Shown here piece by piece: positions 26,294 through 35,654 of a stretch of 64,000 bases of DNA (the first letter of the stretch is position 1; the number at the start of each line of letters is the position of its first letter). Below the pieces are notes generated by a model that saw nothing but the letters and a program-made list of their open reading frames with translations, searched no databases and was not told the DNA's origin. A program made the position numbers and the translations under genes. The DNA comes from Hyphomicrobiales bacterium (GTDB taxonomy: Bacteria > Pseudomonadota > Alphaproteobacteria > Rhizobiales > Rhizobiaceae), in contig UBZP01000013.1 in the NCBI GenBank assembly GCA_900469965.1, forward strand, positions 62,001-126,000, given 5' to 3'.

Positions 26294-28538
26294 TTAACGA
26301 TCGAAGCGAGAAGCTCTTTCAACTGCTGATGACTGAGCGGCGATAGCGGCTTGGTCTTCCGGACCAAGTGGATCGATCCAACCCTTGAGCGGGTCTGGGC
26401 CACCTTCTTCCTCTTCGGTCGGCGGAACGAATTCGATGCCCAGTTCCCGATAGAATTCCGGCGCGAACACCAGCTTCTCGACGAAGTTGCCCGGCACGTT
26501 TCCGTGGTCCTTGACGATCTCCACGCAGCGGTCCATCTCCCTGTCCCATGCCTGGAACTTCTCGTCCGACAGGATCGGACTATCCAAGCCGGCTTCGAGG
26601 CGGAGGATTTCGGCCTTTGCGTCGAGGTCAGCCTTTGCGCTGCGGAGGTTGGCGGACGAGACTTGTGCCTTCTTGAGATTGAGCTTACGCAAGGCGATAC
26701 AGAGTGCCCTCCATGTCCAAACGCTCATGCCTTTGAAGTCATCGGTCACCGCCGGGACGGACGTCCAGCCCTCGCCATTCCAGACGGAAATCTCTCCGAG
26801 ATCGAACCGATCGACGCGAATGAGCACGCGCTGCTTCCTCCTTCGGAACAACGCCTGCAAAGCCGCGGATTGGTATGGGACACCGAGGAACCGCACGCCG
26901 TGCCGTCCCAGTGTACGATAGACGTTGATCCCGAAAATGTGCCGCCTACGTCGCCCAGTAGGTGGTGGCCGCAGTCTATGCGTACGTGTGAGCCGTTTCC
27001 AAGCTTCCCTTGGAGTTTCTCCGTTCAAACCCTCGTGCGGGCTGTTCTGGTACACATCCACGTAGAAGCGCGTGAGGCACGCGCTGATTTCGTCAAATGG
27101 AAGGTTTGCCAGTGCATCGGAGTCGTAGTCTCCTCGGGCCGCGATGGAGCCGAATGTCCTGCCAGAAAAGGCCTCCAATGCTTTCCCGCTGGATGTCCGG
27201 AAGAACCGCTCGATGGTACCCCTTGCCGACGCGGCACCGGCGGGCGGCAAGAACACCTTCGTGCCAAGGTCATTCAATGTGACCCTGAATGCCTGTTTCG
27301 CGTACCAGGATGCGGAGTCTGCGGCGCAGGTCTCCGGAGTGCCGCACTCGCTCCAGCGTTCGCGGCAGCCATAGCGGACCGCAATGTCGCTCTTGTCGAT
27401 GCAGACCATTTCCAAGGTTGCGAGCACTGTCATGATTGACGGGGCTTCGCGATGAAACGCGGAGTGCTAGCAACGATTTGGAGGCGTAGTCGATCGCGGC
27501 AGTGATGAACAGGCGCTCGCGGGGAACCTTTTTCTTCTGTTCTTTCGTGAGCTTTTGCCAGACGCCCATGATGGTGAGCAATGTGCGCCAATCGACCCTC
27601 CATTCATCCATCTCCACGCGCTGGAGTGCCCGCTTGACCGACATGCCCGCGCCGATGGGCCGATGCCTTGCAGACGCCTTGTCCTTTCCCTCCCTTCCGA
27701 GTTCGACGAACGATTCATTCAGCGCGTTGACCCGATTTTGAAACGTCCTCAGGGACGGCACCCGAAGGGGCTCGTGTGGCTCGTCCCCAGCCACTCGGCG
27801 CGACTCGTTTAACCCTTCGATAAATGCTTTCATCTTCTCGTGAAGGGAAACCATGGTGGGCTTGTCGATGGACGCGTACTGCCGGACGAAAGAATCCAGC
27901 ATTGTCGCTTCCTCGGCGGTGAAGTAGCTATTTCCGCGGAACCCTCCTCGCGTTTCAACAAGATTGAGCGGGTTGTTGTCCTGCTCGTAGGCTTGAATCC
28001 ACTCACGTACTGTCCGCGGGTGCGGCATTTCCAGGCCGCCGCGTTTCCGTTTTGTGGTGTAAGTGCTCCAGTTTTTTCCGCCGACCGCGTCCTTTCCAAT
28101 TTCTTTTGCGATCTCCTCGAGCGCGACTTTCATCTTGGCATCGGAGCGGGTGACACGGTCTTTTCGAGGGAGCTTCTGTTCGATACTTTTCTGCTCCATC
28201 GAGAGGAACTTCTCGACCACCGTGATCTTGAAGTCCGCCTTTGTCTGCCGCGCTTCAGGAAGGTCGCCGAGGAACAGGTTGCCGCTCTCATCGTCGATCA
28301 TTCCATCTGCATAGAAGCGCGGCAGATGTTCGAACGGACGAACCTTGCTGTTGATTAACGCTGCGAACGTCTCGTGGGTAAAACGCTCCTCGATCCCTGT
28401 GTCGGCACGACGGAACACTTGGTGGTCCTGCGTGGTCTTTAACCACTTGTAATATTTGTCGCCGATGCGGCCGCCGTCGGAAGGCTCGAAGCCGAAGATC
28501 GGCGTTGCATTCTCAATGGTGATTGAGTGTGCGGTCAT
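26294..28538 (-). pseudogene. tnsB: TnsB-like DDE transposase split by a +1 frameshift
   Basis: The first frame (28538 to about 27455) holds the N-terminal DNA-binding helices (TMVSLHEKMKAFIEGLN, LRVPSLRTFQNRVNAL) and the start of the rve core, RLFITAAIDYASKSLLALRV with the first Asp. One extra base near 27446-27459 shifts the frame; removing it gives LRVSREAPSIMTVLATLEMV and continues. The second frame has AADSASWYAKQ (second Asp region) and GTIERFFRTSS (Glu), then the Mu-type C-terminal beta-barrel (SVWNGEGW). Together about 740 residues, normal for TnsB/TniA. Confidence 0.8.
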
Positions 28539-28573
28539 GTTATTTTCCTTTCTGGGTTCTTGAACGAGGATGA

Positions 28574-28897
28574 CTAAGCGCGGCGCATGCCATGGCGGGC
28601 GGCCCGCATCGCGGCGACGGGAAATGCCCTGATGCGACGGCGAAACGTGCTGATCGAAGGCCAGTGGAGAAGAGGAAGTCCGGTTCGAGCCCGGTGTTCA
28701 TTCTCTCGAGACAACCTGGAAAGCAGATTTCTGTAGAGATGCGTCATGGTTGGCCGGGTCAGAGTGAAGTAGGCTTCGACGAATTCTGCGCAGAGCGTCT
28801 CTTCGGCCTCGCCTAATGTCGGGGCAGGGCGGCGGGTATGGCGCGGACGGTGTTCGCTGAGATCAAACTCGTTGAGACCGTGGATGTCGTTACGCAT
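28574..28897 (-). CDS. small HTH protein resembling the TnsB DNA-binding domain
   Basis: The 107-residue product lies between tnsA and tnsB on the same strand. Its helices FVEAYFTLTRPTMTHLYRNL and LHWPSISTFRRRIRAF parallel the tnsB segment FVRQYASIDKPTMVSLHEKM and LRVPSLRTFQNRVNAL: same order, spacing and key residues (F-V-x-x-Y, P-T-M, P-S-x-x-T-F-x-x-R). It has no DDE residues. AAAGGAA precedes the ATG at 28897. It may bind the same end repeats as a regulator or accessory protein. I know of no described counterpart in Tn7, Tn5053 or Tn6022. Confidence 0.6.
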   Translation of the reverse strand: MRNDIHGLNEFDLSEHRPRHTRRPAPTLGEAEETLCAEFVEAYFTLTRPTMTHLYRNLLSRLSRENEHRARTGLPLLHWPSISTFRRRIRAFPVAAMRAARHGMRRA

Positions 28898-28971
28898 GGC
28901 AGTTCCTTTCCTGTGGGGGGGCATCGACGGCGGGGCGCTCTCAGCCCGCCGTCGATGCGTGTGGGTACGGT

Positions 28972-29814
28972 CTACGCGGCGACGAGGCGGTTCCCCCCGC
29001 GGCGGGGGGAGACGATGACGAAGGGGTGGTCCGAAAGCATCCGCTTGGAGTTCGCCAGTTCCAGGATGCCGTCGTAGACAAGGCACCAGATCGCATTCAT
29101 TCCCAATGCGAAGTCCCCGAACAGGCCGGCGACGTGATAGGCGTTCAACTCGCCCTCCGAGTCGCGCACGATTTCCAGGACCTGGTCGCAATGCTCCTGA
29201 ATGCGGCACTGCTGGGCATGGATTGCGCTTTCGGCGTTGTTGGCACGGCCGGGCGTCAGCTGATACTCGGTCAACAGGATGATGTCTTCGGCGTAGTCGC
29301 CCAGGACCGGCCTGATGCGATCAAGCGTGTCCACGATCCCGCTCTTTTTCACGAGCCTCGATGGCTTGACCGCGATTGCGCACTTTCGTCCTTGGTGGTC
29401 GACGGCAAGATAGTCTGGAGTATGCTTTCGCCTCTTGCCCTTCGCATCGACGTACGGGATCGCCGGAGGCTGATCGTACACCTCCGCGATGTGAGGCGAA
29501 GCGATGAGGATCATCGCGCATCGCATTTCGTGCGCGCTGGCGAACGTCACCGCGCGGTTGGTTTTAGGGTCGACAAGAGCGCCACGACTGTGGCCCTTTG
29601 TCCGGGCGGGCGGCATTCGTGTTGCGGTACTGCGGGCGGGTGGAGTCCATGTCTTGATCTCCACGATGTTCCCACCGTCGTCTTCTTCCAGAGTTGTGGT
29701 TTCGTCTTCGAACAAATCGGGAAGAGGGGCGGCTAGCTCCTTTTCACACAGGCTCTGACGGTCGACGCCGAAAGCCAATTCCTTCATGAATTCGAGTACT
29801 GCCTTGAAATTCAT
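28972..29814 (-). CDS. tnsA: TnsA-like endonuclease
   Basis: The 280-residue protein has a TnsA N-terminal nuclease fold at about 90-190. The catalytic set is present: Glu in FASAHEMRCAMILI, Asp in KHTPDYLAV and Lys in CAIAVKPSRL. A C-terminal winged-helix-like part follows. TnsA cuts the 5' strands at transposon ends so that the element moves by cut-and-paste. The first 80 residues are an acidic, Pro/Arg extension (LPDLFEDETTTLEEDDGG). It appears intact, unlike tnsB and tniQ. Confidence 0.75.
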   Translation of the reverse strand: MNFKAVLEFMKELAFGVDRQSLCEKELAAPLPDLFEDETTTLEEDDGGNIVEIKTWTPPARSTATRMPPARTKGHSRGALVDPKTNRAVTFASAHEMRCAMILIASPHIAEVYDQPPAIPYVDAKGKRRKHTPDYLAVDHQGRKCAIAVKPSRLVKKSGIVDTLDRIRPVLGDYAEDIILLTEYQLTPGRANNAESAIHAQQCRIQEHCDQVLEIVRDSEGELNAYHVAGLFGDFALGMNAIWCLVYDGILELANSKRMLSDHPFVIVSPRRGGNRLVAA

Positions 29815-31744
29815 TTCGCTCTCCTGAGGGTTTTGAGGACATGAGGACGCGTTCCCGGAAATTCGCTTTCCGGGTCGTATGCGGCTGTGGATTGAGGTGG
29901 CTGTGTGGGTGGCTAAGCCTGGAAGCCTGCTATTCGAGGCTTTGCGGATATTTGCGCGCCGTATCTGGCGTTCATAACCAGCGAGTTCCGACGTTTACGC
30001 TCGAGGCCTGGTTCAGCCTCGTCGAAGACGGCGCATTTGAAGAGTTCCGATCGGAGCCTTTCACCGTGATCGCTATTGCAATCCACTTTGGCGACCATCC
30101 TCACATGAGTGAAGGGTCGTGTCCGCATATCTCGAGTCGGTCCACGCGACGGGCATCGGGTGGAGGACAGATAATCGAGAGGACATGAATTGGCACTGCA
30201 TGGATGAGTAGACACGACGAGACCTCTGGAAATTCGGGAAGACATTTTCCGAGGTGCCGCCAGTCTAAGGCGCGGCCAACAGCCTTGCCTATCGCTGACG
30301 AGCGGCAGCCATCTTGGAGATCGCTATGTCTACTATCACGCGCATGAGAACATCCGTTCTATTTTGGCACGTGACGCTTACATCAGCGATCGGGCTTTTC
30401 CAGCCAAAAATGCAGGTATGGTTAACGGAGGCGAGGACACCAAGTCGCCGCGAATCCAGAATCCCCGCGCCGCCCCCCTGGCAAATGATAGCCGGGAGAG
30501 CGGATCGGAATCGGACTGATCATTCTTGGGACTGAAAACGGCACCCATCTCAACGGCGCACGCGAAGCTGCTCGCTGTCGGAACGCGGGTGTTTTTCCGT
30601 TGATTTCGCCAGGGAATAAGTTTAGTTCTGTTTCATGGCCATTAATCCTTGGATGGTCATCGGTTGAACACTCATTCTGGAGTGCCAACCACCGTTAGAA
30701 AGCGGGTCGTTCTGCTAAAACGGCCCGTTTTCGTTTTGGCGGCGAGTTTTCATCGCCGTGCTTTCGTTAGACTCGTCTTTCACTACATGTTCAAGAATTT
30801 TTTTCGGCGTGTTGTGCGCGCCTAGTGAATATGGGTGTTAGTACGTTATAACATATCAAATCATGCCTTGATTACTAATCTACATTGTCGCGGAGAGTCA
30901 TTCTTAGGATAGACCAGGCGTTTTCCACACTCGCCTTGGCACATTGCCATCTAAATTTACAACTAAATGTAGTTGTTCCGTGAGTTCTTCATTTTCGCGT
31001 CGCAGTTTGCTCCATCCGACAGTAATAGAAGGAGTGCGGTGGTCCATTTTGATGGATAGGCCACTGGAGATACGGAGCCTTAAATTTGTCATCGCGACGA
31101 TGTCGCCTCCGCATTCGACTGTTCAGCGCCAAAAGTCATATCGAAGTCTTCGCAGAGCAGGATCGAAAGACTTCGTGCGAAGTTTCGCAGGTTCTGAAGT
31201 CATGAAAAGATATAGGTCGTTATCGCTTGCCCCTGTCCGCCGCTCGGAAGCGGCGTCTTGAAATACCCACCGATTCTTGGACTGGCGAAGTCCGCTATTT
31301 TTGGCAAGCAGCCGAGCTAACTGCCGACGTTCTTGGCATGGACTTTTGGCGTTCAATTAGAAGAACTCACGCTTCTGGCGGAAGAACCGAGGTCACACCT
31401 AAAGCGGGCACCGCGGCGGCCGCCGATGGCTGTAGGCACACGGATTCAAAGTCAAATAGTTACGGAGAAATGACCCGACCAGGCGCGGGAGGTCGGATAA
31501 CGCAAAGTTAAATTCTGATAGAAAACGTTATCCTCCTGAGTGCGAGAGCGCTCTTCAAATCCTAGAAAAGAGCCCGATCGCACACCCCGCGAGACGAATC
31601 ACACGCACTTTTGCAACCCATCAATGCTCGGCGGGAAGGATGCTCGGCGGAGTCACAGCAGCGGCGAGATGAGCGAGCAAATGATGTCGGTGGCCCTATC
31701 GCCGCTATGATATGATCAACTCCGCTGAACCAAGGGAGGTGGGA
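29815..31744. other. long stretch without a convincing gene; AT-richer centre
   Basis: Between tnsA and the first cargo gene I see only short frames. It contains a strong hairpin with T-run (30703-30737) and a GTTATAAC dyad (30845-30852), and DNA from about 30750 to 31100 is visibly richer in A and T. This may be regulatory DNA, an sRNA locus or the scar of earlier cargo exchange. Confidence 0.45.
30703..30737 (+). terminator. orphan intrinsic terminator
   Basis: CGGGTCGTT pairs with AACGGCCCG (one G-U) around 7 bases, followed by TTTTCGTTTT. No protein gene ends before it, so an unannotated small RNA from the plus strand is possible. Confidence 0.5.
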
Positions 31745-32113
31745 ATGCGTAGCTTTTTGCTCACCCTTTCCGGAGTTGCGCTCTCGGCTTCGATCGCTAT
31801 GGCCGAGGAGCCCCTTATCTTCCACACGGCGAATTTCGGTGACGACACCGTCGTAAGCCTTGGCGTCATTGGCAAACGCCTCTCCGACCAGGCCGACTAT
31901 GACTACGACGTGCTGATTTCGCTGTCGCAAAGGCACTACAACAGCGGCGACGTCTACAGCGATCCCGGACGGCATCGGGCACTTGTGAAGTGTTCCGATC
32001 CAGCCAAAGTTTCGATCAGAGGAGTGGACTATGCGGTGTCCACATCGGTGACCCGTGGGACCGATTGGAAGTCCGATCTCTGGATTGCTGTCTGCAGCCC
32101 TTCCGTCTCATAG
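31745..32113 (+). CDS. secreted hypothetical protein
   Basis: The 122-residue product has a clear signal peptide (SFLLTLSGVALSASIAMAEE). Its mature part has one Cys pair (KCSDPAK, IAVCSPS) and no known domain. GGGAGGTGGGA precedes the ATG at 31745. It is the first cargo gene inside the island and converges on the cyclase gene. Function unknown; a periplasmic role is inferred from the leader only. Confidence 0.6.
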   Translation: MRSFLLTLSGVALSASIAMAEEPLIFHTANFGDDTVVSLGVIGKRLSDQADYDYDVLISLSQRHYNSGDVYSDPGRHRALVKCSDPAKVSIRGVDYAVSTSVTRGTDWKSDLWIAVCSPSVS

Positions 32114-32148
32114 GTATGATGGGCGCGCCCAGCATCGCGAGGATCGAT

Positions 32149-33375
32149 TTACCGGACATCGATCGGTTCCCGCCTGCCGTGAAGCATGGCAAGCGGCTGC
32201 TGCACCCAGGCGGCGTGCGGAACCGCTGAATGCAGGTGAGCAATCACATCGGAGGAAACAACCAGGGGCGTCGCGAGCGACTTCGCCATCGTCTCCAGAC
32301 GCTGCGCCACATTGACGGCGTCGCCGATGACGGTGAACTCGCTGTGACATCCGCTGTCCAAAACCCCGCCAACAACGGTGCCGTAGTAGAGGCCGATAGC
32401 CGCATGCAGCGCCGGAAGGCCGTTTCGGTTGCTGTGGCGCTTCCAGTCGCTCAAGGCATCTACGAGCTCGAGGGCGCATGCGAGTGCGCGGTCCGCGTCT
32501 TCCTCGGTTGGTTTCGGATGACCGAAGACGGCCATGACGCCGTCTCCGATAAACTTGTCCACGGTCCCGCCGTGCTCGAAAATGATTTGTGAAACAAGCT
32601 GTCGATATTCTCCAAGCACGAATGCCAGCGCGGGAGCGGGAGCGGTCTCGGCGAAGCTTGTGAAGTCGCGCAAGTCGACAAACATGATCGCCGCTTTCCG
32701 GCGGTGCAATCCGAGGGCCTCGCCACGCTCCTGCAATTCCGAGACTACAAACGGCGAGAAGAACCGGGAGAGATTGAGGCGTCGTCGATCCGCCTTTATC
32801 GCCTCCCTCCGGGTTCGGTCGTGATCCCGGGCCAGAAGATAGATCGCGAACGCGGTGAAGCCAAAGCTGACCGTCAGCCCGAGGTCCTGGTTCAGGAACG
32901 AGGCGAGCAAGGACGCGGCGTCATCAGCCGGGTGGCGGGCAGCTGTGATCGCCAACATCACTACCCAGGAAGTGAGTACGATCCCCGAGAAGACGAGCAC
33001 CAGCCGCCGGTCGAGCTTCAGGCCGATGTGAACGAGCAGGATAAATGCAACGACGAGACCGGATGTGGTCAGATTGTGGTTTTCGCTGACTGGGCCGCCC
33101 AAAATGTGCGCGTACAGCAGCAGCGCAACCAGCAGGGCGTCCAGCACGACAAACAAAGTGTTCAGCCAGCTGTTGCGTGGCAGGAAACGGGTGGTGGCTA
33201 CAGAAGCCACGCTGATGCCAAGGTAGACGACAACGACCACCAGATGTGTGGTCATGGCTCCCTCGTTCCCGCCCAGCACGAGGTTGGCAACCAGAATCGC
33301 AAACGCCACGAACCGCAGCAGGATCGAACGTGTCTCCCGATCTGAATCCCAGTCGGGGTGGAGCGAAGACTTCAT
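32149..33375 (-). CDS. class III adenylate/guanylate cyclase with membrane sensor domain
   Basis: The 408-residue protein has six predicted helices in residues 20-190, then a linker and a cyclase homology domain at about 225-400. AAIMFVDLRDFTSFAETAPA supplies the metal-binding Asp and FIGDGVMAVFGHP the second Asp. EFTVIGDAVNVAQRLETMAK supplies the transition-state Asn-x3-Arg. It makes cAMP or possibly cGMP in response to an unknown membrane signal. It lies next to the copper genes, separated from them by a bidirectional-looking hairpin. Confidence 0.8.
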   Translation of the reverse strand: MKSSLHPDWDSDRETRSILLRFVAFAILVANLVLGGNEGAMTTHLVVVVVYLGISVASVATTRFLPRNSWLNTLFVVLDALLVALLLYAHILGGPVSENHNLTTSGLVVAFILLVHIGLKLDRRLVLVFSGIVLTSWVVMLAITAARHPADDAASLLASFLNQDLGLTVSFGFTAFAIYLLARDHDRTRREAIKADRRRLNLSRFFSPFVVSELQERGEALGLHRRKAAIMFVDLRDFTSFAETAPAPALAFVLGEYRQLVSQIIFEHGGTVDKFIGDGVMAVFGHPKPTEEDADRALACALELVDALSDWKRHSNRNGLPALHAAIGLYYGTVVGGVLDSGCHSEFTVIGDAVNVAQRLETMAKSLATPLVVSSDVIAHLHSAVPHAAWVQQPLAMLHGRREPIDVR

Positions 33376-33427
33376 GTCTGCGGACTTCGTTTGGTGGAAA
33401 TTGAAGGCGGAACCGCTGCAAGGCGGG

Positions 33428-33459
33428 ACGAGGCGCGGCTGTCGATGGCCGCGCCTCGT
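33428..33459 (-). terminator. terminator of the TolC-CopA-CusF operon
   Basis: A perfect 12-bp stem, ACGAGGCGCGGC/GCCGCGCCTCGT, with an 8-base loop, lies just after the cusF stop on the minus strand. T-rich DNA is lacking. Confidence 0.6.
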
Positions 33460-33467
33460 TGTTAAGG

Positions 33468-33752
33468 CTATTTCACCTGTGTCACGGTGAGCTTGCCGTT
33501 CACGCGTTCCGCCACGAACTCGACAGTCGCGCCTTCCGTGAGTTTCTCCAGAAGGGCTTCGTCCTGGACACGGAAAACCATCGTCATCGCCGGCATGTCG
33601 AGGTCCTTCAGTTCCTCGTGGATCAGGGTGACCTTCTTGGCTTTGGTATCGACCTTCTTGACCGTCCCCTTGGTGAACTCCGCCGCCAGAGTTCCATAAG
33701 CAGCAGCGAGGGAAAGAGCGGAGGCTAGGGCCACTTTGATGATCAGCTTCAT
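33468..33752 (-). CDS. cusF: CusF-family periplasmic copper-binding protein
   Basis: The 94-residue product has a signal peptide (VALASALSLAAAYGTLAAEF). The CusF_Ec beta-barrel follows, with the metal site in LIHEELKDLDMPAMTMVFRV. This gives the His-x-Met-x-Met arrangement (EELKDLDMPAMTM) that binds Cu(I) and Ag(I). CusF proteins pass copper to efflux systems. GAAGGAG precedes the ATG. Last in a minus-strand operon with a cupredoxin, a multicopper oxidase and a TolC channel. Confidence 0.8.
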   Translation of the reverse strand: MKLIIKVALASALSLAAAYGTLAAEFTKGTVKKVDTKAKKVTLIHEELKDLDMPAMTMVFRVQDEALLEKLTEGATVEFVAERVNGKLTVTQVK

Positions 33753-33774
33753 TACATTAACTCCTTCGGATTGA

Positions 33775-34251
33775 TTACCTTTTGGAGACGGTCACGTCGC
33801 CATGCATTCCCGCGTCGTAGTGGCCGGGAACCAAGCAGGCGATCTTGAAGGTGCCGTCGTTGGTGAATTTCCAGATGATCTCGCCCGATTGACCGGCAGC
33901 GAGGCGGATCGCATTGGGATCGTCGTGTTCCATTTCCGGGAACTTCTCCATCACGGCCTTGTGCTCCATGATCTTGTCTTCCTGATCGAGAACGAACTCG
34001 TGATCCAGCTCGCCCGCGTTCTTGATGGCGAAGACGATGGTCTGGCCCTTGCGGACCTTGAACGTCGACGGAGTGAAGACCATTTTCCCATCGTCGGTCT
34101 CCTTCATCGTGACTCGGATGGTCTGGGTAGCCTTGGCCTTGATGCCGGGTTCGCCGACCGCCATTTCACCATGGCCGCCGGCGTGGCTGCCTGAAGCCAG
34201 CGCCGGGGAGGCGGCGGCGGCGAGAAGTAGTCCGAATAGTGCAGCTTTCAT
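33775..34251 (-). CDS. cupredoxin-family copper-binding protein
   Basis: The 158-residue product has a signal peptide (ALFGLLLAAAASPALASG) and a His-rich linker. A plastocyanin-like domain follows, with the type 1 copper set His (GELDHEFVLD), Cys (FKIACLVPGHYDAGM), His and Met. CopI-type cupredoxins in copper islands protect the periplasm. The start at 34251 has AAAGGAA upstream. It lies 23 bases before cusF. Confidence 0.8.
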   Translation of the reverse strand: MKAALFGLLLAAAASPALASGSHAGGHGEMAVGEPGIKAKATQTIRVTMKETDDGKMVFTPSTFKVRKGQTIVFAIKNAGELDHEFVLDQEDKIMEHKAVMEKFPEMEHDDPNAIRLAAGQSGEIIWKFTNDGTFKIACLVPGHYDAGMHGDVTVSKR

Positions 34252-34290
34252 TGCTTGTTCCTTTGAGTGGTTGAACATTGGCATGCGAGA

Positions 34291-35640
34291 TCACCCGTGG
34301 TTCGAGTGTTTCGGTGTGATCTGGGTCTTTGCGTCTTTGGCTTTGGTCGTGTCGGGCAGTTCACCGGTCCACTCCCAGGCCTGGGTGCCGGGAGGATTTT
34401 CGTACCAACCGGGATCGGCGTAATCGCCAGCAGAGATGCCCTCGCGCACCTTGACGACCGAGAACATGCCGCCCATTTCGATCGGGCCGTGTGGCCCCCA
34501 TCCCGTCATCATCGGGACCGTGTTTTCGGGGATTTCCATCTCCATCTCGCCCATGTCGGCCATGCCCGCGGTCCCCATCGGCATGTATTCGGGGCGGATT
34601 CTCTTGATCTTCTCGGCGACTTGCTTCTTGTCGACGCCGATGAACGTCGGGATGTCGTGGCCCATGGCATTCATCGTGTGATGGGACTTGTGGCAATGGA
34701 TCGCCCAGTCCCCGACGTATTTGGCATCGAACTCGTAGGCCCGCATCGCGCCCACCGGGATGTCGATGCTGACCTCCGGCCAACGTGCCTCGGGACGCAC
34801 CCAACCGCCATCGGTGCAGGTCACCTCGAAGTCGTAGCCGTGCATGTGGATCGGGTGGTTGGTCATCGTCAGATTGCCGACCCGGACACGTACTCGGTCG
34901 TTCTTGGAAACGACGAGAGGCGTGATGTCCGGAAACACGCGGCTGTTCCAGCACCACATGTTGAAGTCGGTCATTTCCATGATGCGCGGCACATAGGAGC
35001 CGGGATCGATGTCGTAGGCATTGAGCAGGAAGACGAAGTCGCGGTCGACGGGCATGAACTTCGGGTCCTTGGGATGGACGACGAAGAAGCCCATCATTCC
35101 CATTGCCATCTGTACCATCTCGTCGGAATGTGGGTGGTACATGAAGGTGCCGGACTTCACGAGGTCGAACTCGTAGACGAACGTCTTGCCGACCGGAATG
35201 TGCGGTTGGCTGAGGCCTCCGACGCCATCCATGCCTGAAGGCAGGATCATTCCGTGCCAGTGGATGGTGGTGTGTTCCGGCAGCTTGTTGGTGACGAAGA
35301 TGCGCACGCGATCGCCTTCGACCGCTTCGATCGTGGGACCAGGCGACTGGCCGTTGTAGCCCCACAGGTAGGCGGTCATGCCCTCGGCCATTTCCCGCTC
35401 GACCGGCTCGGCGATGAGGTGGAACTCCTTGACGCCGTTGTTCATGCGGTAGGGCAGGGTCCAGCCGTTGAGCGTGACCACCGGAGTGTAGTCCGGGCCG
35501 GAGCTCGGCCTCGTCGGGAATTGCGTTTCCGCGGTTTCCATGACTGCGGCTTCGGGCAGGCCCATGTTGGAGGTCTTTGCCCAGGCCGTGGAGGACACGA
35601 GGGCCGCCCCAGCGCCGAGGATTTGTCTTCTGTTGAACAT
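34291..35640 (-). CDS. copA: multicopper oxidase, CopA/CumA type
   Basis: The 449-residue protein has a Tat-like leader (MFNRRQILGAGAALVSSTAW, with a consecutive Arg pair) and three cupredoxin domains. Copper motifs are HWHG (TTIHWHGMILPSGMDG), HPHS (GTFMYHPHSDEMV), HPIHMHG, and the C-terminal HCHKSHHTMNAMGHD. It oxidises Cu(I) to less toxic Cu(II) in the periplasm, by family. GAAAGGGAACC precedes the ATG. The HCHKSHHTMNAM site places Met four residues after the last His, consistent with a type 1 centre. Confidence 0.85.
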   Translation of the reverse strand: MFNRRQILGAGAALVSSTAWAKTSNMGLPEAAVMETAETQFPTRPSSGPDYTPVVTLNGWTLPYRMNNGVKEFHLIAEPVEREMAEGMTAYLWGYNGQSPGPTIEAVEGDRVRIFVTNKLPEHTTIHWHGMILPSGMDGVGGLSQPHIPVGKTFVYEFDLVKSGTFMYHPHSDEMVQMAMGMMGFFVVHPKDPKFMPVDRDFVFLLNAYDIDPGSYVPRIMEMTDFNMWCWNSRVFPDITPLVVSKNDRVRVRVGNLTMTNHPIHMHGYDFEVTCTDGGWVRPEARWPEVSIDIPVGAMRAYEFDAKYVGDWAIHCHKSHHTMNAMGHDIPTFIGVDKKQVAEKIKRIRPEYMPMGTAGMADMGEMEMEIPENTVPMMTGWGPHGPIEMGGMFSVVKVREGISAGDYADPGWYENPPGTQAWEWTGELPDTTKAKDAKTQITPKHSNHG

Positions 35641-35654
35641 GCTGGTTCCCTTTC

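Noticed and set aside
23541-29814. A CRISPR-associated Tn7-like transposon (CAST)
   Set aside because: No cas genes and no repeat-spacer array anywhere in the window.
29841-30250. A second transposon end just upstream of tnsA (GGAAATTCG near 29860 and 30230)
   Set aside because: Only 7 of 8 bases match the end repeat, with no TGT/ACA edge and no flanking duplication.
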